This document shows positions 36,563 to 44,215 of a stretch of DNA of 64,000 nucleotides, in pieces. A program made the translations under genes and the position numbers. How positions within the stretch are numbered: position 1 is the first letter of the stretch; the number at the start of each line of letters is the position of its first letter. A model generated the notes under the pieces. It was given only the letters and a program-made list of their open reading frames with translations. It was not told where the DNA came from and ran no database searches. This DNA is from Plebeiibacterium sediminum. Its GTDB lineage: Bacteria > Bacteroidota > Bacteroidia > Bacteroidales > Marinilabiliaceae. The DNA is taken from NCBI RefSeq assembly GCF_026013605.1, contig NZ_JAPDPJ010000028.1:1-64000 (forward strand). Reading direction: 5' to 3'.

Positions 36563-37066
36563 CTATACGGCTTCTAGTATTTTTTCATAAATAACAACAT
36601 CCAGTATCTTGCCAAATTTTTCACCTACTTGTTTAAAGTGAGCACACTTTTCGTATTCACATTTCTCAAACACACGAACACTCGCTTCATTTTCTGCAGT
36701 AATAACACCTAACAGCACTTTTATATCTTTGGTTTTAGCAATCGTTTCAATTAAATCCAATGCTTCTTTACCATAACCTTTACCACTCAATTCAGGTTTA
36801 AGATAAATGGTTACTTCAGCAGTTCTGTCGTAGGCCTGGCGTGGTTTATAATATCCAAGGTAAGCATAACCACAGTTTTTACCCTCTTTGTTTTTTATAA
36901 TAAAGGTTTCGTATTTATGATGGTTGTATGGAACGATGGTTTTTATCTCTTCAATACCAACATGTTCGGTGTGAAAAGTTGCAGTTGAATTTTTTATATA
37001 ATAGTTATATACATCGCAAATAAAAGCTAAATCATCTGCTTGTATGGGTTGTAAAGTAATATTCAT
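36563..37066 (-). CDS. GNAT N-acetyltransferase, phosphinothricin-acetyltransferase-like
   Basis: The 167-residue protein has the GNAT core: AEVTIYLKPELSGKGYGKEALDLI contains the acetyl-CoA pyrophosphate loop (SGKGYGK), followed by VLLGVITAENEASVRVFEKCEYEKCAHF. This layout fits the PAT/YncA branch, which acetylates phosphinothricin-like compounds or methionine sulfone/sulfoximine; the natural substrate is uncertain. Convergent with mntP, and separated from the rhaM operon by a terminator. Confidence 0.82.
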   Translation of the reverse strand: MNITLQPIQADDLAFICDVYNYYIKNSTATFHTEHVGIEEIKTIVPYNHHKYETFIIKNKEGKNCGYAYLGYYKPRQAYDRTAEVTIYLKPELSGKGYGKEALDLIETIAKTKDIKVLLGVITAENEASVRVFEKCEYEKCAHFKQVGEKFGKILDVVIYEKILEAV

Positions 37067-37136
37067 TTGTTTGTATTAAAATTGAATGCAAATTTAACGA
37101 ATTATATGGTTTCAATTTTAAATTATGTAAAAATAA

Positions 37137-37164
37137 AAGGTTGCCCCTATGAAAAGACAACCTC
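37137..37164 (-). terminator. Terminator of the GH43-rhaM operon
   Basis: AGGTTG (37138-37143) pairs with CAACCT (37158-37163), with extra partial pairing (CCCC/GAAAAG loop side). On the minus strand the stem is followed by TTTTATTTTT. It lies ~40 bp after the rhaM stop. Confidence 0.6.
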
Positions 37165-37201
37165 TTACACTCAAAATGCTAAATGAAAAAAATCTAAAAC
37201 A

Positions 37202-37516
37202 CTATTCCATATAAAATAGTTCCTCTAGTTCAATTGAAACTGGTGAATTATCCGGGTTTGTTTTCATGATATCAGCCATAAACTTCCACCACTTTTGTAC
37301 TATTTCTGTTTGTCCTAAGTCTTGAGAACCTCCATCTCCACTTACTTTTTGAAAAGCAAATAGAATGTTTGTTTCCTCGTCTAAAAAGATGGAGTATTCG
37401 CTCACTCCGGCATCTTTTAATAGTTTTTTTAATTCAGGCCAAATTTCATTATGTCGTTTTTTGTATGCTTCTTTCTGACCTTCGTTCATATACATTTTAA
37501 AGGCTAATCTTTTCAT
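37202..37516 (-). CDS. rhaM: L-rhamnose mutarotase family protein
   Basis: The 104-residue protein matches RhaM throughout: the N-terminal RLAFKMYMNEGQKEAYKKRH, with the active-site Tyr/His region, SEYSIFLDEETNILFAFQKV in the centre and WWKFMADIMKTNPDNSP towards the C-terminus. It interconverts alpha and beta anomers of L-rhamnose (or a related sugar). It is the second gene of a two-gene operon, 19 bp after the GH43 lipoprotein, suggesting the glycosidase releases a sugar that needs mutarotation. Confidence 0.9.
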   Translation of the reverse strand: MKRLAFKMYMNEGQKEAYKKRHNEIWPELKKLLKDAGVSEYSIFLDEETNILFAFQKVSGDGGSQDLGQTEIVQKWWKFMADIMKTNPDNSPVSIELEELFYME

Positions 37517-37535
37517 AGATTTAGATTTATAGATT

Positions 37536-38513
37536 TTATTTTAGTTGTTGTAGATTTTCTATGATTGAGGTACTTACAGGAAATGCAGTACCATGGCGAA
37601 TTCCTTTAGGAACACTGATGGAATCTGAAATGTCTTCCCAGTTTTTGCCATCCAATGTTCTGATGGCTCCGTATTTTTTATCACGATATTTATCAAAGTA
37701 GATGTAAATGTATCTTCCAACTTTTAAAGGGGTAGGACCTTCTGCCCAAGAATTGCCAGAAATACTTTCAGATACTTCAGTTGGGAATCCTGATTTTAAA
37801 TCGCTTGTAAATGTAGTTCTCAGGTTTTTCTGTGCAGGAGCCGACATTTCATTTTTAATGACCATCATATAAGCTGAATCTGTTTTGATGATGGCACCAT
37901 CAATTACACTAAACCCTGGTTCAAAAAATAACTCAGTAGGAGCAAAGGTCTCAAAATCTTTGGTTGTGGTATAGTACAATCTGTGATTCAATCCTTTTTC
38001 ACTTTTCGAAGTTTCTATTTCTTCAAATAATTCAGGAACTGTAGAAGCCCAAATGATGTAGAATAAATCATCTTTCTTGTCATAATAAACTTCAGGAGCC
38101 CAGGTATTTTTAGTGCTTTCTAAATGCTTCATTACCGGAAGGAATTTTTGCTCACTCCAGTGGATTAAATCCTTTGATGAAGCATAGCCAATTCCATGAT
38201 CCCACCAACTGGTTGTCCATACCATATGAAATGTGCCATCTTTACCCTGAGCAACACTTGGGTCGCGCATTAAAGAATCTTTTCCTACAACAGGTTTTAG
38301 TAATGACATGTCGTTATTTAAAGCTTCCCACTTTAATCCATCCATACTGTATGCCAGGTGAAGTCCATCCTTTCCGTTATTATTAAAATAACTGAACAAA
38401 TAACCTGTACCCGGTTTTTCACTGCTTGCTTTTTCTGACTTTTTTGGTCCAACACAAGAAACAATAGTAAACAATACTATCATTAAGGCAATCGAAACAT
38501 AATTTTTTCGCAT
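37536..38513 (-). CDS. Surface or periplasmic GH43-like glycoside hydrolase lipoprotein
   Basis: The 325-residue protein has a lipoprotein signal (lipobox TIVSC, Cys20) and a five-bladed beta-propeller of the GH43 clan. Acidic residues fit the family: MRDPSVAQ (general base Asp), VIDGAII (modulating Asp) and WAEGPTPLKVG (acid Glu). GH43 enzymes act on arabinose, xylose or galactose linkages; the exact substrate is open. It starts an operon with rhaM and diverges from the hybrid two-component regulator, a normal layout for a polysaccharide-utilization locus. Confidence 0.82.
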   Translation of the reverse strand: MRKNYVSIALMIVLFTIVSCVGPKKSEKASSEKPGTGYLFSYFNNNGKDGLHLAYSMDGLKWEALNNDMSLLKPVVGKDSLMRDPSVAQGKDGTFHMVWTTSWWDHGIGYASSKDLIHWSEQKFLPVMKHLESTKNTWAPEVYYDKKDDLFYIIWASTVPELFEEIETSKSEKGLNHRLYYTTTKDFETFAPTELFFEPGFSVIDGAIIKTDSAYMMVIKNEMSAPAQKNLRTTFTSDLKSGFPTEVSESISGNSWAEGPTPLKVGRYIYIYFDKYRDKKYGAIRTLDGKNWEDISDSISVPKGIRHGTAFPVSTSIIENLQQLK

Positions 38514-38696
38514 AATCTAATTTAATTTACTCTATTACAATTATAGTTGGCAATTGTACATTTTATAATGGATAATCATACATAAACCTGTAAAATTAGT
38601 TATTCAAGGTATCTCAAGGCCTATTTTTACTATATTTATTGTGCCAAATTATGTACGGACAAAAGAGCTTTTTTTGGCAGGATCTTAAAACAATTT

Positions 38697-41600
38697 ATGT
38701 ATTGCATGAGCACGATTAACAGAGGAATCAGGAGATTATTTTTTTTATACATATTAGTTTTTCCATTTTTATTAGAGGCACAGGAAAATTTACTATTTCA
38801 GCAGATAGGAACGCAGGAAGGTTTACCTCAAAATACAGTGAGAACCATACATATTGATCGTGATGGATTTTTATGGGCAGGAACTTTAGATGGATTGGTG
38901 CGCTACGACGGGAAACGTTTTATCAACTATAAACCTCGCCTGGGTGCAGAGAACCAGATTTCAGATCCAAGAATACGAAGCATTTTTGAGGATAAGGATG
39001 GTTTTTTATGGATTAGAAAATACGATAACAGCTTTAATTGTTATAGTAAACAGTTGGAAGAAATCATTCCGTTTCATTATAATGATGTTCGTGTACACTT
39101 GCCCTATCAAAATTTTTTAGAAACACCATCAGGAAATATTTGGTTATGGAATTATCAATCGGGATGTGTAAAAATATCCAAAGGAAAAGATTTATTTCCT
39201 CAGGTTGATATGTTAGTCTCCAAACAATCAAATCCACTAACCAGCTATCATATTAATTCTATTTATGAAGATCAGGATTCATCCAGTTGGATTTTAACGA
39301 GTAATGGATTAAACCAGATTGATCATCAAGGTAATATAAAGCAGTTCTTTCAGGATGATGATCAGGGTGAGTTTATCAGAATGGTGGAACAGGATACCAA
39401 AACTTATTTTATAACTAATACCGGAACTATATATACTTACGATAAAAGTAAGTCCGCTTTTTTACCTAAAAGTATTTATAAAGGAGATGATGTTATTATA
39501 AATATGATACCATACGATGACAATCATCTGTTGATTTCTACCAGGTCAAACGGTTTGCTTAAGTATAATATAGAAAAAGGAATATACAGTACTGATATTA
39601 AGTTTTTTAAAAATAAGTATGTCTCAGCTCCTCATTTAATCAGAGATTCAAAAAATGCCATATGGATTTATGATCAGTCTGGTTATGTGGAGTATTTAAG
39701 TCCCGACCATAAAACTTATCATAATTTTGAACTTATTCAGCCTAAGATTGCCAATGTTATCGATGATTGTCGCTATAATATATTTGAAGATTCGAAAGGT
39801 TTTTACTGGATTACTACCTATGGAAATGGATTATATCGCTTTGATGCCGATAAAGGAAAGCTAACTAACTATAAATATGAAAATGGAGAAAATAGTTTGG
39901 CAGGAGATTATTTGTTATCCATAGCTGAAGATCAGGTAGGTAATATTTGGATTGGTTGTGAATACACCGGAATTGTAAAGGTATCCACAGACAAATTAAA
40001 TTATAAAAAGATAAAACCAGAAGATACGGAATCGCCAGGTACAACAAATTACGTAAAGGTAATTCATAAAGATTCCAATAATAATATATGGGTTGGTACT
40101 AAAAATGGTGGTCTTTATGTATTTGATAAGAATCTGGAAAATAAAATTTGTGTTCATCCAACAATGAATCCTTATACTATTTTAGAAGATTCTAAAGGAC
40201 GAATCTGGGTGGGAACAAAAGGTGGTGGAATTTACGTTTTGGACAGACAAAGTCATAAACAGATTTATCATTTTGTCCATCATGATAGTAAACCCGAAAG
40301 CTTAATTAATAATTCCATTTTTGATATTCTTGAAGATAACAAGAAACGTATCTGGATTGCTTCTTTTTCAGGAGGTTTGGAATTAGTACAAGAATCCCAT
40401 TCAGGTGTAACCTTTAAGCATTACTTTAATGATAAAGGAAACTTAAGTTACCTGAGATGTTTGTTGCAGGATGATGAAGGCATGATGTGGGTAGGTAGTT
40501 ATTTTGGATTGATTAGTTTTAATCCTGATGACTTTATTCAAGATCCTAATTTATACACCATTTACACCTACAATCCAGGTCATTCTGATGGATTGAATAG
40601 CAATGATATCAAATCTTTATATCAGGATAGTAAAGGACAGTTATGGATAGGTACAGCAGGCGGTGGATTAAATGTGTTTGTTAAGGATAGTCCCGACAAG
40701 CAAGGTCAATTTAAAAAATATACCAAAGAGCAAGGTTTGCCTTCAAATATTGTAACCTCCATTTTAGAGAGTAAAGATAGTGTGATATGGGTGAGTACAG
40801 AAAATGGACTGGCTCATATTGATGAAGATGAAAATACCTTTTCAACCTACCGTTTTACAGATAAAACTTATCCTAATTATTATAGCGAGAATGCGAGTTT
40901 GCTATGTGATGATGGTTCTATGTTATGGGGAACATTGGATGGGTTGATTGCCTTTGATCCCAGCGAAATTAAGCTGAATGAGGATGTGCCTCCTGTGGTA
41001 TTAACTGATTTCTTTATTTTCGATCAGCGTATTGAAACCTATCAGGAAAACAGTCCTTTAAAAGAGTCTATAAGTAAGGCAAAAGAAGTTACCCTTAAAT
41101 ATGAGCAACGAACATTTACCATCAATTTTGCTTGCCTGGATTTAACCGATGCTGATCAGAACAAGTATTCGTATAAAATGGATAACTATGATCAGTATTG
41201 GAGTCAGCCGGGTACTAACAATTGGGCAACCTATAAAAATATGCCTCCCGGAGAGTATGAGTTTATGGTTAAAGGCGCTAATGCGGATGGTCAATGGAGC
41301 AATGAGGTAACCACCTGTAAGTTTATTGTAAAGCCTCCACTGTGGAAAACGGTTTATGCCATCATATTATACTTTATCATATTTATCATTTTAACAATAG
41401 TTGTCATTCAATTTACAGTGAAGATACATCGGTTGAATTCTGCTGTTAAAATGGAAAAACAATTAACGGATTATAAACTGCGCTTTTTCACCAATATCTC
41501 GCATGAGTTCCGTACGCCATTAACCTTGATTCGTGGTGCTATTGAGCGATTAAATAGCTTTAAGCAGCTTCCTCAGGAAGTAGAGCATAATGTGAGTTTA

Positions 41601-43010
41601 TTAAGTAGGAATACGCAACAGATGTCAAGGTTGATTGATCAGCTCCTTGAGTTCAGGAAGTTACAGAATAATGTTATGACACTGAATCTGGAAAAAACAG
41701 ACATTAGATCTTTTGCGTTAGATGCTTACTATACTTTTAAAGAAGCCGCTTTTCAAAAGAAAATTACCTATGATTTTGAAGGAATAAAAGAGGCTTGGGA
41801 GTTTTATATTGATAGAAATAAGGTGGAGAAAATCTTGTTTAATCTGTTATCTAATGCTTTTAAATATACCCCTGCAAATGGATCGATTGTATTTAGTATT
41901 GAAAAGGATGAAGAAAGTGGAAATTGTATTATTGAGGTTAAAGATACGGGTATAGGAATACCAAAAGACAAGCAGGAATTACTGTTCAGCAGGTTTATGC
42001 AAATTAATTTTTCGTCTGAAGGCACCGGAGTAGGGTTGGAGTTGGTGAAAGAATTTGCAGAAGCACATAAAGGTAAGGTAAGCTACAGGGCAAATGAAGA
42101 TGGAGGCTCTATCTTTAGTGTTGAGTTACCAACTAACGATGAAATTTATAATGATGCTCGTTATGTGGACTCAGAAAAGGTTACTGTGGTATCGAAAGAT
42201 GATGGTGGTGTAAATGCCGAAGAGGATGTAAAACGCCCAAACGTGCCGCATAACTGGAAAGTTTTAATAGTTGATGATAACTATGAAATCAGAGAGTATT
42301 TGAGCGATGAACTGAAACATCACTTTAACATAGAAGTAGCTGTGGATGGTAAAGAGGGTTTAGAAAAAGCCATCGAATTGAATCCATCGTTGATTATTTG
42401 TGATGTTAAAATGCCAGAGATGGATGGTTTAGAGGTTACCCGCCGATTAAAGGATAACTTTGAAACCAGTCATATTCCTATTGTCTTGCTTACAGCAATG
42501 TCATCGGAAACCATTAAACTTCAGGGGATAGAGGTTGGTGCTGATGCTTATATCATGAAGCCTTTTAGCATGAAGTTTTTACTTTCGAGAGTGTATGCAC
42601 TCATTGAACAGCGCGAAAGGTTGAAGAAGCGATTCTCTGTGGATATAGAAGTGAAAAAAGGGGCTTTAAGTGAGGATAAGAAAGATCAGCAATTCTATGA
42701 GTTGATCAATACTATTGTGGACGAAAATTTAAGTAATCCGGAGTTCTCAGTTGCTGATTTTACTGAAAAGGCCAATTTATCAAGGACGATCTTCTATAAA
42801 AAAGTTAAAGGACTAACAGGCTATTCACCTAATGAATTGATTAAGGTGAAACGGATGAAAAAGGCTGCGGAATATTTGCTCGAAGGAAAATATAATGTGT
42901 CAGAAGTATCCTGGAAGGTAGGTATTGAAGATCCGTTCTATTTTAGTAAGTGTTTCAAAGCTCAGTTTGGCTGCGCTCCATCAAAATACGGTCAGAAAGT
43001 GCCAGGGTAG
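38697..43010 (+). CDS. Hybrid two-component system polysaccharide sensor-regulator
   Basis: The 1437-residue one-protein signalling system has a signal peptide, a periplasmic sensor of two beta-propellers made of Reg_prop repeats (~35-770, many DxxGxLWIGT units), a Y_Y_Y domain (~800-885), a membrane helix (~890-910), HisKA with His936, HATPase (~1040-1145), a receiver with Asp1236 (ICDVKMPEMDG) and an AraC DNA-binding domain (~1335-1437). Such HTCS proteins sense oligosaccharides and switch on adjacent polysaccharide-utilization genes. It diverges from the GH43-rhaM operon and precedes GH115, so these are its likely targets. ATGs at 38697 and 38706 are both plausible starts. Confidence 0.92.
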   Translation: MYCMSTINRGIRRLFFLYILVFPFLLEAQENLLFQQIGTQEGLPQNTVRTIHIDRDGFLWAGTLDGLVRYDGKRFINYKPRLGAENQISDPRIRSIFEDKDGFLWIRKYDNSFNCYSKQLEEIIPFHYNDVRVHLPYQNFLETPSGNIWLWNYQSGCVKISKGKDLFPQVDMLVSKQSNPLTSYHINSIYEDQDSSSWILTSNGLNQIDHQGNIKQFFQDDDQGEFIRMVEQDTKTYFITNTGTIYTYDKSKSAFLPKSIYKGDDVIINMIPYDDNHLLISTRSNGLLKYNIEKGIYSTDIKFFKNKYVSAPHLIRDSKNAIWIYDQSGYVEYLSPDHKTYHNFELIQPKIANVIDDCRYNIFEDSKGFYWITTYGNGLYRFDADKGKLTNYKYENGENSLAGDYLLSIAEDQVGNIWIGCEYTGIVKVSTDKLNYKKIKPEDTESPGTTNYVKVIHKDSNNNIWVGTKNGGLYVFDKNLENKICVHPTMNPYTILEDSKGRIWVGTKGGGIYVLDRQSHKQIYHFVHHDSKPESLINNSIFDILEDNKKRIWIASFSGGLELVQESHSGVTFKHYFNDKGNLSYLRCLLQDDEGMMWVGSYFGLISFNPDDFIQDPNLYTIYTYNPGHSDGLNSNDIKSLYQDSKGQLWIGTAGGGLNVFVKDSPDKQGQFKKYTKEQGLPSNIVTSILESKDSVIWVSTENGLAHIDEDENTFSTYRFTDKTYPNYYSENASLLCDDGSMLWGTLDGLIAFDPSEIKLNEDVPPVVLTDFFIFDQRIETYQENSPLKESISKAKEVTLKYEQRTFTINFACLDLTDADQNKYSYKMDNYDQYWSQPGTNNWATYKNMPPGEYEFMVKGANADGQWSNEVTTCKFIVKPPLWKTVYAIILYFIIFIILTIVVIQFTVKIHRLNSAVKMEKQLTDYKLRFFTNISHEFRTPLTLIRGAIERLNSFKQLPQEVEHNVSLLSRNTQQMSRLIDQLLEFRKLQNNVMTLNLEKTDIRSFALDAYYTFKEAAFQKKITYDFEGIKEAWEFYIDRNKVEKILFNLLSNAFKYTPANGSIVFSIEKDEESGNCIIEVKDTGIGIPKDKQELLFSRFMQINFSSEGTGVGLELVKEFAEAHKGKVSYRANEDGGSIFSVELPTNDEIYNDARYVDSEKVTVVSKDDGGVNAEEDVKRPNVPHNWKVLIVDDNYEIREYLSDELKHHFNIEVAVDGKEGLEKAIELNPSLIICDVKMPEMDGLEVTRRLKDNFETSHIPIVLLTAMSSETIKLQGIEVGADAYIMKPFSMKFLLSRVYALIEQRERLKKRFSVDIEVKKGALSEDKKDQQFYELINTIVDENLSNPEFSVADFTEKANLSRTIFYKKVKGLTGYSPNELIKVKRMKKAAEYLLEGKYNVSEVSWKVGIEDPFYFSKCFKAQFGCAPSKYGQKVPG

Positions 43011-43041
43011 AAGTGTCTTGTCGAAAGCTCCTAAATGAAGT

Positions 43042-43172
43042 CAAAAGTACAATGTGAAAAATATAAGGCTGAAGACCTTTAATATCATAACAAGGGGCAT
43101 CCGCCCCTTGGCTTTACCACCCTCATATTTCAGGCTGAAGGTTTGAAACATAATCATTTGTCATCCTCGATA
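43042..43172. repeat. ~130-bp direct repeat, left copy flanking MNT-HEPN
   Basis: It is nearly identical to 44008-44136. It contains a perfect hairpin CAAGGGGC-ATCC-GCCCCTTG and two direct copies of GGCTGAAGNNCT/GGCTGAAGGTNT. It is noncoding. It resembles a REP-like dispersed element; with its twin it brackets the MNT-HEPN pair. Confidence 0.8.
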
Positions 43173-43225
43173 GAAAAATATTAGGTAAGAAAAAATAATA
43201 TATAGAAAATGCTTAATTTTGAAAT

Positions 43226-43543
43226 ATGGACAAGAATGAAAGTATAAAACAGAAGATTAAGCAGATAGTAAAAGAAAAAGCTCCAAAGGCGGAAGTCTAC
43301 TTATATGGTTCAAGAGCACGCGGAACAAGTACTCCTGAATCAGATTGGGACATTCTTATTCTATTGAAAAGGTCCAAAATAACAGATACAGAAGAAAGAG
43401 AAATAACATATCCACTATATGATTTAGAAATAGATACGGGAGAAGTAATTAGCCCAATGATTTATACAGAAGAAGAATGGAATAATAAATACAGTGTGAC
43501 TCCATTTTATCATAATGTAATGAGAGAAAGACAACAAATATAA
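43226..43543 (+). CDS. mntA: MNT-type nucleotidyltransferase antitoxin
   Basis: The 105-residue protein has the minimal nucleotidyltransferase signature GSRARGTSTPESDWDILIL (GSx10DxD; residues ~28-46), giving the two catalytic Asp residues. MNT partners of HEPN toxins neutralise them, in characterised cases by adding AMP to a Tyr next to the RNase motif. The stop codon overlaps the HEPN start by one base (TAATG), so the two are coupled. The pair sits between direct repeats and was probably inserted. Confidence 0.87.
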   Translation: MDKNESIKQKIKQIVKEKAPKAEVYLYGSRARGTSTPESDWDILILLKRSKITDTEEREITYPLYDLEIDTGEVISPMIYTEEEWNNKYSVTPFYHNVMRERQQI

Positions 43544-43944
43544 TGGATTACAGACCAGAGGATTATTCAAAGTATAGACTTCAAAGAGCACATGATACCA
43601 TAAAGGAAGTTGAAGTATTAATCGAAAATAGATTTTGGAATTCAGCTATAAATAGAATGTATTATGCCTGTTTTTATGCAGTTGGAGCACTATTAGTTTT
43701 AAATGGCATTGAGACTGCAAGTCATTCAGGTATGAGGCAAAAATTAGGTCAGTTATTTGTTAAGACCGGAGAAATAGATAGAGACTTAGGAAAGCATTAT
43801 TCAGAATTATTTGAAAAACGTCATAAAGGAGACTATAATGATTTTTTTGATTATGACGAAGATACCGTATTAAGATTATTACCTAAATCAAAAGAACTTA
43901 TAAATGCAATTTCAAAATTAATTGACAAAAGTATCATTTTATAA
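43543..43944 (+). CDS. hepT: HEPN-domain toxin of an MNT-HEPN pair
   Basis: The 133-residue, all-helical protein matches the HEPN family: AHDTIKEVEVLIENRFWNSAINRMYYACFYAVGALL in the core, then SHSGMRQKLGQLF and EKRHKGDYNDFFDYDEDTV. The R-x-K-GDY segment is the region that in many HEPN proteins carries the RNase residues and the tyrosine modified by MNT. A classic RxxxxxH with His is not clean here (EKRHKGDY), so RNase activity is likely but not certain. Downstream of and coupled to MNT. Confidence 0.82.
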   Translation: MDYRPEDYSKYRLQRAHDTIKEVEVLIENRFWNSAINRMYYACFYAVGALLVLNGIETASHSGMRQKLGQLFVKTGEIDRDLGKHYSELFEKRHKGDYNDFFDYDEDTVLRLLPKSKELINAISKLIDKSIIL

Positions 43945-44007
43945 TATTTTACTACGGGATCCGATATGTTTTGGAAAGTAGAAAGTACTTAGTTAAAAGA
44001 ACCTAGA

Positions 44008-44136
44008 CAAAAGAACAATGTGAAAAATATAAGGCTGAAGGCCTTTAATATCATAACAAGGGGCATCCGCCCCTTGGCATTACCTCCCTCACATATCAGA
44101 CTGAAGGTCTGGAATATATTTATCTGTTACCCGATA
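44008..44136. repeat. ~130-bp direct repeat, right copy flanking MNT-HEPN
   Basis: Second copy of the element at 43042-43172, same orientation, with the same hairpin and GGCTGAAG repeats; differences are scattered point changes. It ends ~80 bp before the GH115 gene, so the insertion lies between the regulator and GH115. Confidence 0.8.
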
Positions 44137-44215
44137 ATTATATGTATTTGTACAGAAATACAGGTACACAAACAGTACACAAACTACCTTTGCTTAAAAT
44201 GGAAAAGTGAATTTT

